Assembly: GCA_002477755.1 (NCBI GenBank)
Contig: DLKD01000033.1
Span: 1 to 64,000, forward strand
Direction: 5' to 3'
Length of the DNA stretch: 64,000 nt
Source of the DNA: Gordonia sp. UBA7599
GTDB lineage: Bacteria; Actinomycetota; Actinomycetes; Mycobacteriales; Mycobacteriaceae
In this document: positions 1-8,459 of the stretch, in pieces
How positions within the stretch are numbered: the first letter of the stretch is position 1
Layout: each line of letters opens with the position of its first letter
Notes under the pieces: model-generated
The model's database searches: none
What the model was told of the DNA's origin: nothing
Seen by the model: the letters and a program-made list of their open reading frames with translations, nothing else
Program-made: the position numbers and the translations under genes

Positions 1-768
1 CTCCCAGATCGGCGACGGTGCGCCCTCGCCGCGCATGGCCCGGTCGACCGCCTCGATGGCGACCTTGCCGGCCAGCGCCGGCGCGTAGGCCTTCCAGCTG
101 GAGATCTGGCCCTTGCGCGACTGGCGGGTGGCCGTCGTCAAGTGCAACGCCTGTCCGACGGCCTGGTAGATGGTGTCGACGTCGAGGCCGAGCATCGTTC
201 CGATGCCCGCGGCGGCCGACGGTCCGAGGTGGGCGACGTGGTCGATCTTGTGCTTGTGCAGCGAGATGCCGCGGACCAGGTCGATCTGGACCTCGTAGGC
301 GGTGGCCAGGCCGCGGATCAGGTCACGGCCGGAAACACCCTTGTGCTGGGACACGGCGACCAACGGCGGGATGTTGTCGCCCGGGTGGGAGTATTCGGCA
401 GCAAGGAACGTGTCGTGGAAGTCGAGCTCGCGCACGGCCACACCATTGGCCCATGCCGCCCATTCCGGCGAGTACGCGCCGTTGACACCGAAGACCTGCG
501 ACCCGGCGCCCACGCCGTCGGCCGGCGGTGCAACGGGGTGGCGCAAAGCTTGCGCGCGGGCTGTCGTGACCGGGCGCCGGGTGACCGATGCCGCGCTGAC
601 GGCGGCGTTGTCGATGACTCGGTTGATGATCATCTCCGCGGTCTGCTCGGGGACCTCGACGGGGTCGACGGCGATCTGGGCGATCTTGTGGGCGAGGTGC
701 TCCTCGATCGGGAAATCCTCGGCGCTGCGGTGGGTACGAACCTTGTGGTTGATCATATTTCGCACCAT
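1..768 (-). CDS. prpD: 2-methylcitrate dehydratase PrpD (5' part, cut by the window edge)
   Basis: Converts 2-methylcitrate to 2-methyl-cis-aconitate in the methylcitrate cycle, which removes propionyl-CoA. The visible 256 codons encode the N-terminal MmgE/PrpD domain, including [16 protein letters not shown] near the start, then [25 protein letters not shown] and [17 protein letters not shown], all typical of the family. The ATG at 768 gives [10 protein letters not shown]; an in-frame ATG at 756 ([10 protein letters not shown]) is equally possible and closer to mycobacterial starts. The rest of the gene, and probably prpC, lies beyond the left edge. It diverges from the prpR regulator across about 97 bases, the usual arrangement in mycobacteria, so control by PrpR is likely. 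Confidence 0.93.
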   Translation of the reverse strand, partial: MVRNMINHKVRTHRSAEDFPIEEHLAHKIAQIAVDPVEVPEQTAEMIINRVIDNAAVSAASVTRRPVTTARAQALRHPVAPPADGVGAGSQVFGVNGAYSPEWAAWANGVAVRELDFHDTFLAAEYSHPGDNIPPLVAVSQHKGVSGRDLIRGLATAYEVQIDLVRGISLHKHKIDHVAHLGPSAAAGIGTMLGLDVDTIYQAVGQALHLTTATRQSRKGQISSWKAYAPALAGKVAIEAVDRAMRGEGAPSPIWE

Positions 769-865
769 ACGCACGCCCCAATTGAGATGTAAAGTGCCTA
801 GTCATGCGTATTTATGTGTACTGATGTAGCATCATTTGCGAACTCTGTGTAAGTGAGGTGACGTC
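769..865. promoter_or_regulatory. Divergent prpD/prpR promoter region
   Basis: This 97-base AT-rich gap separates divergent prpD and prpR. TTTGCGAA at 835-842 resembles the TTTGCAAA core bound by RamB/PrpR-type regulators. The site is one mismatch from that core, so assignment is by inference. No clear -10/-35 pair was fixed for either gene. Confidence 0.4.
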
Positions 866-2305
866 GTGTCTGGTCAAGCGGGGAAAAGCCATTCCGGGGC
901 CCGCCTGCGCCGCCTGCGCGAGGAGCAGAAGATCTCCCAGGCCGCGCTGGCCCGGCGGCTCGACCTGTCGACGAGCTACGTCAACCAACTGGAGAACGAC
1001 CACCGGCCGCTGACCATCCCGGTGCTGATGGCGCTGCGCCGCGAGTTCGACCTAGCGCCGGACTACTTCGCCAACGACACCGACGCCAGACTCGTCGGGG
1101 ACCTGTCGGAGGCCGCCGGACACACCGAATTCGACGGCATCACGCAGGCCGAGATCGAAGAACTGGTGGCGCGGATGCCTCGCGTCGGCAAGGCCATGGT
1201 CTCGATGCACCGGCGACTCGTCGCGGCGACCGGCGAATTGGACACCTACCGCGCGACGGTGAATCGCGACGAGGACTCGACACCCCGCGCGTCGACGCCG
1301 TTCGAGGAGGTCCGCGACTTCTTCTACGACCGCAAGAACTACGTCCACCGCCTCGACATGGCCGCCGAGGAGATGTTCACCCGTCTCGGCCTGCGCGTCG
1401 GCGGGCTCGACGAACAACTCACCACCGTCCTCGAACGCGACCACGACATCCGCGTCGTGCTGGCCGACCCAGCGTCATCGTCGTCGGCGTCGCGCAAACG
1501 CTCCTACGACCCGACGTCCCGGGTCATCACACTCGCGCGGCACCTCCGCCCCGGTCAGCGCGCGTTCCAATTGGCCACACAACTGGCTTTTCTCACCCAG
1601 GGCGAGGCAATCGATGCGATCGCCCTCGGCGCGGACGGACTGAGTCCGGATGCGCTGCCCGTGGCCCGGGTGGGCCTGGCGAACTACTTCGCCGGCGCCC
1701 TCGTCCTGCCCTACACCAAGTTCCACGCCGCGTCGGAAGCGCTGAAGTACGACGTCGAGCTGCTCGGCTTACGGTTCGAGGTCGGCTTCGAAACGGTGTG
1801 CCACCGCCTATCGACTCTGCAGCGCCCTGGACAGCGCGGCGTGCCGTTCATCTTCGTGCGCACCGACCGCGCGGGGAACATCTCCAAGCGTCAGTCCGCC
1901 ACGGCCTTCCACTTCTCCAGGGTCGGCGGCAGCTGCCCGCTATGGGTGGTGCACGACGCGTTTACGACTCCGGGCCGCATCGTGACGCAGGTGTCGTCGA
2001 TGCCCGACGGACGGTCCTACTTCTGGCTGGCCCGCACCACCGACGAACCGATGCAGGGCTACCTGGGGACGCGCAGCGCTTTCGCCATCGGCCTCGGCTG
2101 CGATCTGTCCCACGCCGATCGGCTGGTGTACTCCACCGGCGTCGACCTGCACGATCCGCGACGCATGGTGCCGATCGGGTCGGGATGCAAGGTGTGCGAC
2201 CGGCCCGCCTGCCCGCAGCGCGCCTTCCCCCAGCTGGGCCGGCCCATCGTCGTCGACGACAACGTCGCCGAGTCGGCGCCCTACCGGTCCCCCACCGCCC
2301 ACTGA
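866..2305 (+). CDS. prpR: PrpR/RamB-type short-chain fatty acyl transcriptional regulator
   Basis: A 479-residue XRE-family regulator that in mycobacteria activates the methylcitrate and glyoxylate genes in response to propionyl-CoA. The N-terminal helix-turn-helix (about residues 11-65, RLRRLREEQKISQAALARRL then STSYVNQLENDHRPLT) is clear. The middle holds the IrrE-like/DUF2083 ligand-sensing region. The C-terminus carries closely spaced cysteines (GCKVCDRPACP), the place where M. tuberculosis PrpR is reported to bind an Fe-S cluster. The start is a GTG just after TGAGGTG. It faces prpD, whose control is its expected role. Family assignment is firm; PrpR rather than paralogue RamB is chosen from the neighbour. 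Confidence 0.9.
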   Translation: MSGQAGKSHSGARLRRLREEQKISQAALARRLDLSTSYVNQLENDHRPLTIPVLMALRREFDLAPDYFANDTDARLVGDLSEAAGHTEFDGITQAEIEELVARMPRVGKAMVSMHRRLVAATGELDTYRATVNRDEDSTPRASTPFEEVRDFFYDRKNYVHRLDMAAEEMFTRLGLRVGGLDEQLTTVLERDHDIRVVLADPASSSSASRKRSYDPTSRVITLARHLRPGQRAFQLATQLAFLTQGEAIDAIALGADGLSPDALPVARVGLANYFAGALVLPYTKFHAASEALKYDVELLGLRFEVGFETVCHRLSTLQRPGQRGVPFIFVRTDRAGNISKRQSATAFHFSRVGGSCPLWVVHDAFTTPGRIVTQVSSMPDGRSYFWLARTTDEPMQGYLGTRSAFAIGLGCDLSHADRLVYSTGVDLHDPRRMVPIGSGCKVCDRPACPQRAFPQLGRPIVVDDNVAESAPYRSPTAH

Positions 2306-2338
2306 GCCCAAAAACCCGCCGACCGAGCCCAAATCCCC

Positions 2339-2370
2339 GCCGACCGAGCCCGGAGCTGGGCTCGCTCGGC
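2339..2370. terminator. Hairpin between convergent prpR and the ubiX-like gene
   Basis: A 13-base stem (2339-2351 with 2358-2370, one mismatch, 6-base loop) lies just after prpR and ends on the last base of the convergent ubiX-like gene. There is no U-tract on either side. It is preceded by a partial direct repeat of CGCCGACCGAGCCC (about 2316-2351). It probably works as a bidirectional terminator. Confidence 0.5.
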
Positions 2371-2951
2371 TACTCGTCCCGCGCCGTCGTCGTGCCGTTC
2401 CAGCGGTAGGTCAACTCGTGCGACAAGTCGAACAGATCCAGGGCACGGGCAACCGTCTGGGTCACCACGTCGTCGATGCTCGTCGGACGGTGGTAGAACG
2501 CCGGGACCGGCGGCATGACGATCGCGCCACTGCGGTCGGCGCGTGCCATCAGGTCGATATGTCCCGCATGCAAGGGGGTTTCGCGGAGCAGCAGGACGAC
2601 CCGGCGCCGCTCCTTGAGGCAGACGTCGGCGGCCCGGACGACCAGGCCCTCGTTGTAGGAGTTGGCAATACCGCTGAGCGTCTTTATCGAGCAGGGTGCG
2701 ACGAGCATGCCCGCGGTGACATGGGATCCCGACGACAGCGACGCCCCGATGTCCTTGGGGTTGTGCGCATAATCGGCGAGGGCACGGACTTGGGCCGCCG
2801 AGTAGTCGGTTTCGGCGGCCAGCGTCCGCTTCCCCGAGTCGGTGAGAATGAGATGCGTCTCAACGTCGTCGATATCTGCCAACATCTGTAGCGCCTTGAT
2901 GCCGTAGATCGCGCCGGATGCTCCGGTGATCGCGACGATCATTCGTCTCAT
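2370..2951 (-). CDS. ubiX: UbiX/Pad1 family flavin prenyltransferase
   Basis: Makes prenylated FMN from FMN and dimethylallyl phosphate, the cofactor of UbiD-type (de)carboxylases. The 193-residue protein starts MIVAITGASGAIYG, the Rossmann-like FMN-binding start of UbiX, and keeps SSGSHVTAGMLVAPCS, RRVVLLLRETPLH and MPPVPAFYHRP, all UbiX signatures. Its start codon overlaps the stop of the upstream TIGR02444-like gene by four bases (ATGA), so the two are translationally coupled. Two UbiD homologues lie divergently a few hundred bases away, which strongly suggests it supplies their cofactor. Substrate specificity (DMAP or DMAPP) cannot be told from sequence. Confidence 0.93.
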   Translation of the reverse strand: MRRMIVAITGASGAIYGIKALQMLADIDDVETHLILTDSGKRTLAAETDYSAAQVRALADYAHNPKDIGASLSSGSHVTAGMLVAPCSIKTLSGIANSYNEGLVVRAADVCLKERRRVVLLLRETPLHAGHIDLMARADRSGAIVMPPVPAFYHRPTSIDDVVTQTVARALDLFDLSHELTYRWNGTTTARDE

Positions 2952-3454
2952 GCGTGGCCTCGTTCCGCTCTCGCCGCGGCCGCGATGACCGCGACCGCAT
3001 CGCCGTCGGCTGCGGCCAGAGGGGGGAGCACGCGCCCGATCGCGCGGCAGATGGACTCGTCGTCGCCGGCCGCTTCTCCCTCCGAGAACGTCGCGACGAG
3101 GCCGTCCAGGACGCCGAGTTCGATGAGTTCGGCCTCAATCTCATCGCGCTGAATCCTGGCGCGTAGCTCCGTCGTCGCGTCGTCGGGTGCCGGTGGCGGG
3201 CCGGTCCGCAGGCGCCGCCGCACCGCCCGCAGCGGTACGACGATCTCGGTGTGCCACGGCGCGACCGCCTCCCGCATGGCGACGACTTCCGACTCGGTCG
3301 GATCGTGACGGCGAACCGCACCGGTAAAGGCGGCGCACAGCACGAGGTTCACGTCGGCGTCGAAGCGCTCCTGCAGATGCAAGCAGGCCGCGGACACACC
3401 GTCGCGCCGGTATACGGCGACGGCGAACCCCGGTAAGCCCTTCGCACTCACCAC
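2948..3454 (-). CDS. TIGR02444/DUF2390-like protein of unknown function
   Basis: A small protein of about 168 residues, whose N-terminal part (LPGFAVAVYRRDGVSAACLHLQ then RFDADVNLVLCAAF) matches the TIGR02444/DUF2390 pattern known from proteobacteria. No function is established for that family. The same frame stays open far upstream as the antisense of the ubiD operon, so the start had to be chosen: tandem GTG codons at 3454/3451 sit just before the conserved region, and no strong ribosome site is visible. It overlaps the ubiX start by four bases, pointing to a two-gene operon and a possible accessory role in prenyl-FMN or decarboxylase biology. That role is inference only. Confidence 0.7.
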   Translation of the reverse strand: MVSAKGLPGFAVAVYRRDGVSAACLHLQERFDADVNLVLCAAFTGAVRRHDPTESEVVAMREAVAPWHTEIVVPLRAVRRRLRTGPPPAPDDATTELRARIQRDEIEAELIELGVLDGLVATFSEGEAAGDDESICRAIGRVLPPLAAADGDAVAVIAAAARAERGHA

Positions 3455-3589
3455 GCCGAGGATGCCATGCCCGCCCTCGACATTCCATCGGTATCCACGC
3501 ACTGACCGCGGATCACCCCGCTGGGGCCGACTGCTGCGTACGATCACTGTCGTCGTGCTCGTCCTCCCCACCGCCCGGAAAGCGATTAC

Positions 3590-5020
3590 ATGGCATACCA
3601 AGACTTTCGCGAATTCCTGGCCGCGCTGCGCGCACAAGGTGAGCTTGTCGACGTGAACCGGCACATCGCCCTTGACCTCGATGTCGCCAAAGCGCTCCGC
3701 AAGAGCGGTGCGACTGGCGGACCCGCGCTGATGTTCCGCGACAACGGCACCCCGTTCCCACTGGTGGGCGGCGTCTACAACTCCCGCGCCAAGGCGCTTA
3801 TCGCCTTCGAATCGACCGAGGACGAAGTATTCGACAAGATCCTCACCGGCCTCGCCAGCCCCGTCCCGCCGGTCACCCTCGATACGGGTCCCGTCCACGA
3901 GAACGTGCTGACGGGCGACGATATCGACCTGCACCAGCTCCCCATACCCAAGTACAGCCCCGACGACGGCGGCCCCTACATCACGCCGGGGATCGTCGTC
4001 AGCCACGATCCTGAGACCGGTGTGCCCGACATGGGCCACTACCGGTTCGAACTCATCGACAAGAACACGCTGTCGTTCCTCGCCCAACCCAACCACCGGT
4101 TCGGCAAGAACCTTGCCAAAGCGCAGCAGCTCGGGCAGACCACATTCCGGGCGTCCCTGGTCATCGGTGTCGATCCGATGATCGCCTACACGTGCCCCAT
4201 CCAGGTCAGCGACGACACCGACGACTTCACCGTCGCCGGCGGGCTGCGCGGCGCGCCCGTCGAGCTCGTCAAAGGCAAGACGAACGACATCGCGGTCCCC
4301 GCGCACGCCGAGTTCGTCATCGAATTCGAAGTGGATTTCCAGACCACCGTGTTCGAAGGCCCCCTCGGGGAATACACCGGCTACTACACACCCGGATCGA
4401 TGAAGCCGATCGCGCGGGTCACCGCGATCACCCACCGCAACGACCCGATCTTCCAATGCCTGCTCACCGGTGTACCGCCGCAAGAGAACCATGTCCTCAA
4501 ACAGCTGCCGTTCGAGGCCTCGTTCTTCAAACTCATGCGCGAGCAGTTCCCGACGATCCGCAAGGTCGCGATCCCGGCGTCGGGCGGTGTCTCGTTCTAC
4601 ATGGTCATCGCCATGAAGGAGCGCTACGGGGGTGAGGCGCGCCAAGCCATTCTCGCAGCGATGGGGACCAACTTGCGCCCCAAGCACGTCGTCGTCGTCG
4701 ACCCGGACATCGACGTCAACGATCCCGATCAGGTCGAATGGGCGATCGCATTCCGGACCCAGCCCGCGCGCGACGTCATCGTCGTCGACCAGTTGCCCGC
4801 CGGACCGCTCGACCCGTCGGTCTCCGACGACATACCACTCGACCAGCGCCGCGGTTCCGCGCTCGGCATCGACGCCACGTACCCGTTCGGCCTGATCGTC
4901 AAGGTGGCGGGGGAAGCCTGCGGCGCATCGGTCGCCGAGCACGGCGGCGAATTCCTCGAAGTCGCCGACGTGCCCGGTTGGCGCGACTTCGACCTGCCCG
5001 AAATCAACTCCAACGGATAG
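3590..5020 (+). CDS. UbiD family prenyl-FMN-dependent (de)carboxylase, first subunit
   Basis: A 476-residue UbiD-family enzyme. The catalytic Glu-Arg-Glu triad is recognisable: R152 in HYRFELIDKN, E256 and E261 in FEGPLGEYTGYY, with the 5-residue Glu-Glu gap and 104-residue Arg-Glu gap of fungal Fdc1. The substrate is not evident; family members act on aromatic, heteroaromatic and acrylic acids, in either direction. It begins an operon with an SRPBCC protein and a second, divergent UbiD homologue. The nearby ubiX gene should provide prenyl-FMN. The ATG at 3590 is the first in frame and opens MAYQDFREFLAAL, the typical UbiD start. Confidence 0.92.
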   Translation: MAYQDFREFLAALRAQGELVDVNRHIALDLDVAKALRKSGATGGPALMFRDNGTPFPLVGGVYNSRAKALIAFESTEDEVFDKILTGLASPVPPVTLDTGPVHENVLTGDDIDLHQLPIPKYSPDDGGPYITPGIVVSHDPETGVPDMGHYRFELIDKNTLSFLAQPNHRFGKNLAKAQQLGQTTFRASLVIGVDPMIAYTCPIQVSDDTDDFTVAGGLRGAPVELVKGKTNDIAVPAHAEFVIEFEVDFQTTVFEGPLGEYTGYYTPGSMKPIARVTAITHRNDPIFQCLLTGVPPQENHVLKQLPFEASFFKLMREQFPTIRKVAIPASGGVSFYMVIAMKERYGGEARQAILAAMGTNLRPKHVVVVDPDIDVNDPDQVEWAIAFRTQPARDVIVVDQLPAGPLDPSVSDDIPLDQRRGSALGIDATYPFGLIVKVAGEACGASVAEHGGEFLEVADVPGWRDFDLPEINSNG

Positions 5021-5029
5021 GAACCAGCC

Positions 5030-5449
5030 ATGCCGAGCATCGACCACGAGATCAAGATCAACGCGAGCACCGAAGCGGTCCGCGCTGCGCTCACCACGAA
5101 CGCCGGCATCGCCGGGTGGCAGACCCCACACGTCGAGGGTGATGGTGCCGTCGGGTCCACCTGGCGCTTCATCTTCGACGGCCGCCCGGAATTCGCCTGG
5201 CGGATAGACGAAGCCGGACCGAGCCGCATCGCGTGGACCTGCACCGCAGGCCCCGGCGACTCGGCCGGCACCGAGGCGGTGTTCACCATCGCAACGGCGT
5301 CCGACGGCAAGACCCACCTGCTGCTCGGTCACACGGGCTGGGCTGACACCGACGGCAATTTCCGCAAGTGCAACACGATCTGGGGCGTGCTGCTCCACCA
5401 CCTCAAACAGGCCGTCGAGACCGGGGCGCCCGCGCCGGCATTCCCCTGA
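5030..5449 (+). CDS. SRPBCC/AHSA1-like ligand-binding protein
   Basis: A 139-residue START/Bet v1-like protein, beginning IDHEIKINASTEAVRAALTT, the usual first strand and helix of the SRPBCC fold, with a hydrophobic cavity expected from FIFDGRPEFAWRIDEAGPSR. The ATG follows AGGAA closely. It lies 9 bases after the first UbiD gene and 10 bases before the second, so it is almost certainly co-transcribed. Its position between two UbiD subunits suggests a substrate-binding, chaperone or cyclase-like role in the same pathway. No catalytic residue can be named. Confidence 0.82.
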   Translation: MPSIDHEIKINASTEAVRAALTTNAGIAGWQTPHVEGDGAVGSTWRFIFDGRPEFAWRIDEAGPSRIAWTCTAGPGDSAGTEAVFTIATASDGKTHLLLGHTGWADTDGNFRKCNTIWGVLLHHLKQAVETGAPAPAFP

Positions 5450-5459
5450 AGGAGAAGCC

Positions 5460-7094
5460 ATGCCTCAGCAAAGCCTGCCCGAGTTCGTCAACGCGATGGA
5501 GGCCGCGGGCCTGCTGGTCCGCATCAAGGACGAGAAGCGCGTCGACGAACTGCCGTCGGTCATGGAGGAGTATCCGACGATGGCGGTGCTGGTCGAGAAG
5601 GTCACCGACTGCGAATTCCAATTCCTCGCGAATGCCTACTCCAATCAGGACCAGACGGCGTGGGCGCTGGGCTGCGACAAGCGCGAGACCGGCAACCGCA
5701 TGGCCGAATTGGCGAAGGGACGGATCAAGCCGGAGATCGTCGACACCTCACCCTGCAAAGAAGTCATCCTCACCGGTGATGATGTGGACCTCACCCGCCT
5801 GCCGCTGTTCCTGCACCACGACCGCGACGGCCATGCCTACACCAACGACAACCTGGTCGTGACGAAGCACCCGGACACCGGGGTCCACGACTGGGGCATC
5901 TATCGCAGCATGTTCCGGACCAAGAACGAGAAGATGTTCGACATGACGTGCTCGTCACACCGGGCGCGCATCAACGCCAAGGCCGCCATGGCCAAGGGCG
6001 AGAACCTCGACCTGGCGATCGTTCTGGGCGGACCGCTCGTCGACAAGGTCGCCGCCGTCAGCGGCGTGCCGTCGACGGTGGACGACTTCGAGGTCCTCGG
6101 CAGCTTCTATGGTCATCCGGCCAAGCTCGTGCGCTGCGAGACCATCGACCTGCTGGTTCCGGCCAACGCCGAGATCGTGATCGAGTGCGAGTTGATGGCC
6201 ACCGAAGGCCTCACCCATGACGAGGGCCCGTACGGCGAGTTCACCGGCATGTACGGCGGCGGCATCAAGCACAACTTCCGCGCTGTTGTGAAGGCGATGA
6301 CGTTCCGCCGCAACGCGATCTTCCAGCACGCGACGATCGGCGGCGCACACCCCTGGTACACCGACAACATGCTGCAGCTGCCGATGATCGAGGCAGACCT
6401 GTTCGCCGGGCTGAAAAACGCGGGCATCGACGTCCGCGCGGTCCGGGCGCCCCTGGGCGGGCTGTCGAACATTGCGTATGCGGCGATCAATCCGCTCGGC
6501 GCCGGAGACGCGAAGCAAGCACTCGGCGTGATGCTGACGTGCTCGAAGCAGGGGTTGCCGAAGATCGCGGTCGTGGTCGACACCGACGTCGACGTCTGGG
6601 ACGACAACGCCGTCCAGTTCGCGATGGCCTTCCGCTATATGCCCCACGTCGACACCGTGCAGATCCCCAACTGCAACACGATGACCGTGGACCCGATGAT
6701 CAGCGAACTCGACGCCCCCGGGACGTCCTCGAAGATCGGGCTCGACTGCACCATTCCGATCAGCCCGAACTACGTGCGCTCGCACTTCGACCGCAGTTCG
6801 GTCTTCGCACTCCCCGCGCCGCCGCCCGGCGTCACCGAGCTCAGCGAGGACGAATTGACCGCAGCCATGGGCGATTTCATCCGGGCACAACCGCGGGCCT
6901 GGAAGGAGATCCTCGAGCACTTCAACGGCCAGCCGTACAAGACCCTCTACCGCGCGTTCAGCAACCTGCGCCACCAGCTGGGCCGCTGTGATGACGCGCC
7001 GTGGTACAGGTACACCTTCTCCGACACCGACTTCGCCCCACCCGCGGTCACCGATCAGGTGCACAACTTCGATCCTCGGCACCGCACGGAGTAG
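5460..7094 (+). CDS. UbiD family prenyl-FMN-dependent (de)carboxylase, second subunit
   Basis: A 544-residue UbiD homologue, longer than and clearly diverged from the first one in this operon. The triad is again present: R149 in DWGIYRSMF, E255 and E260 in DEGPYGEFTGMY. A strong GGAGAAG site precedes the ATG. Two UbiD paralogues in one operon recall the alpha/beta UbiD-like subunits of phenylphosphate carboxylase, although no phosphotransferase genes are seen here and the organism is probably aerobic. The substrate is unknown; an aromatic or heteroaromatic acid is the most likely class. The gene ends 50 bases before a convergent PucR regulator. Confidence 0.92.
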   Translation: MPQQSLPEFVNAMEAAGLLVRIKDEKRVDELPSVMEEYPTMAVLVEKVTDCEFQFLANAYSNQDQTAWALGCDKRETGNRMAELAKGRIKPEIVDTSPCKEVILTGDDVDLTRLPLFLHHDRDGHAYTNDNLVVTKHPDTGVHDWGIYRSMFRTKNEKMFDMTCSSHRARINAKAAMAKGENLDLAIVLGGPLVDKVAAVSGVPSTVDDFEVLGSFYGHPAKLVRCETIDLLVPANAEIVIECELMATEGLTHDEGPYGEFTGMYGGGIKHNFRAVVKAMTFRRNAIFQHATIGGAHPWYTDNMLQLPMIEADLFAGLKNAGIDVRAVRAPLGGLSNIAYAAINPLGAGDAKQALGVMLTCSKQGLPKIAVVVDTDVDVWDDNAVQFAMAFRYMPHVDTVQIPNCNTMTVDPMISELDAPGTSSKIGLDCTIPISPNYVRSHFDRSSVFALPAPPPGVTELSEDELTAAMGDFIRAQPRAWKEILEHFNGQPYKTLYRAFSNLRHQLGRCDDAPWYRYTFSDTDFAPPAVTDQVHNFDPRHRTE

Positions 7095-7144
7095 CCGTTC
7101 GGCACCGCACGTTCGGTGGGAATCGGTACACGGTCGGCGGCCGG

Positions 7145-8356
7145 CTACCCCTGCCAGTGCTGGTACTCCAGCGCGGCGGCGACGGCGATCGCGTTGCGCG
7201 ACAATTCGACGGGCAGCAGTTCCTGCGCCCTCGCCAAGCGCCGGACCACCGTGTTGCGGTGGGTGAACAGCTTCGCCGCCGCCGTCGTCGAGTTGCACTG
7301 CTGCGCGAACCAGACCCGCATGCATTCGCGCAATTCGGGATCGGCGAGCGCCAACTCCCCCAGCGTTTGCTGCACGAAGTCGTCGACGACGCTCCGGTCG
7401 TCGTTCATCGCGCCGATCAGCGCGAGTTCGTCGTACCGGACGACCGAGCGCGCCGACCCCAACGCCAGCAGCGTCTGGTCGGCGCCCAGCGCCTGGAAAT
7501 GACTGCGCCGGAAACCGTCTCGACCGCTCCCCGGCAGCCCGACGGCGACGCTCACCCCGTCGGAGACGCACGCCTCCTCGACGGTGAGTTGCGCCGTCGG
7601 AAACCACACCCACATCCGGTCGACGCCGGCCAACACCGTCAGGCGCCGACTCAACCTGTTGGCCGACATGATGGCGTCACACGTGGCCTCCAGCCGACTC
7701 ATCGACATGCCGGTACCACGCAGCACGACGGCGGTCTGCGGTCCCGCGACGCGATAGTGCAACTGGGCCTCGGCACGCACATCGTCGATCGGTGCGCCCT
7801 CGAGGATCAGGGCCACCGCGGCGCGGCGCTCGGCATGGGTGTCCCCCGCGAGTTGGGCCTTGGCCACCGCGATCTGATCGGCCAGCGCCGCGACGGTGTC
7901 GTCGATGAACACCCCAATCGATCTGGACGAGACCGACAAGACCTCGTGCAGGAGCTCCACGTCGTCGGTAAGCGCGAAGCAGATCTCCATCCACAACCTC
8001 CACGCCACCGACTGCGCCGTTCGGAAGGCGTCGAGGATCCCCGAGTCGATCCCGCGGCGGACCAGCTCGCGCACCATGTCGGCGCCGATCTCCACGTCGC
8101 GGACGGGCACCCGCGCACCCGGGTCCACGAGGTTGTGCTGCGCCCACTGGGCCAGGTTGCCCTCGTTTGTCTGCCGAACCGCGTCGACGAGGATCTGCTC
8201 CCCAGCGATCTCGTCAAGCCGCACCCCGCGCAACGCAGCGGCGTTGAACTCGTCGATCCACTCCTGCGGTGCGTCGATCACCCTCTCCACGGCCGCGACG
8301 ATCAGTGCGGACGCGGGGGCCGACGGCGTCACCCACTGCTCTTCCATGGTGTTCAT
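7145..8356 (-). CDS. PucR/CdaR-family transcriptional regulator
   Basis: A 403-residue protein with a long N-terminal region, a GGDEF-like CdaR middle segment and a C-terminal PucR helix-turn-helix (NSTTAAAKLFTHRNTVVRRL then ARAQELLPVEL). Family members usually control catabolic operons and respond to a pathway metabolite. It diverges from the EthA-like monooxygenase across 103 bases that contain a perfect inverted repeat, so that gene is the likely target. Its convergent neighbour is the UbiD operon, a less likely target by position. No effector can be inferred. Confidence 0.88.
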   Translation of the reverse strand: MNTMEEQWVTPSAPASALIVAAVERVIDAPQEWIDEFNAAALRGVRLDEIAGEQILVDAVRQTNEGNLAQWAQHNLVDPGARVPVRDVEIGADMVRELVRRGIDSGILDAFRTAQSVAWRLWMEICFALTDDVELLHEVLSVSSRSIGVFIDDTVAALADQIAVAKAQLAGDTHAERRAAVALILEGAPIDDVRAEAQLHYRVAGPQTAVVLRGTGMSMSRLEATCDAIMSANRLSRRLTVLAGVDRMWVWFPTAQLTVEEACVSDGVSVAVGLPGSGRDGFRRSHFQALGADQTLLALGSARSVVRYDELALIGAMNDDRSVVDDFVQQTLGELALADPELRECMRVWFAQQCNSTTAAAKLFTHRNTVVRRLARAQELLPVELSRNAIAVAAALEYQHWQG

Positions 8357-8371
8357 TGTGCACCGGGACCT

Positions 8372-8387
8372 TGCACCTTCGGGTGCA
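8372..8387. promoter_or_regulatory. Inverted repeat between pucR-like gene and monooxygenase
   Basis: TGCACC-TTCG-GGTGCA is a perfect 6-base inverted repeat in the divergent gap, and a third TGCACC-like half site (GTGCACC) lies at 8359-8365. It is a candidate binding site for the adjacent PucR-type protein. The placement about 70-90 bases before the monooxygenase start fits activation or repression equally. Confidence 0.45.
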
Positions 8388-8459
8388 TATCACCCTTGCC
8401 CTCCGATGCCCGCTCCCAGGAGTATTGAATACGAGAACCACCGCCGTCAGGAGCGAAAT

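Noticed and set aside
2948..5461. Very long open frame on the minus strand (over 800 codons) across the UbiD operon
   Set aside because: All but the last ~170 codons are antisense to the clearly conserved UbiD/SRPBCC genes and have the composition of a high-GC shadow frame. Only the TIGR02444-like end was kept.
5955..7613. Long minus-strand frame across the second UbiD gene and the PucR gene
   Set aside because: Antisense to UbiD and out of frame with the PucR protein; no recognisable domain.
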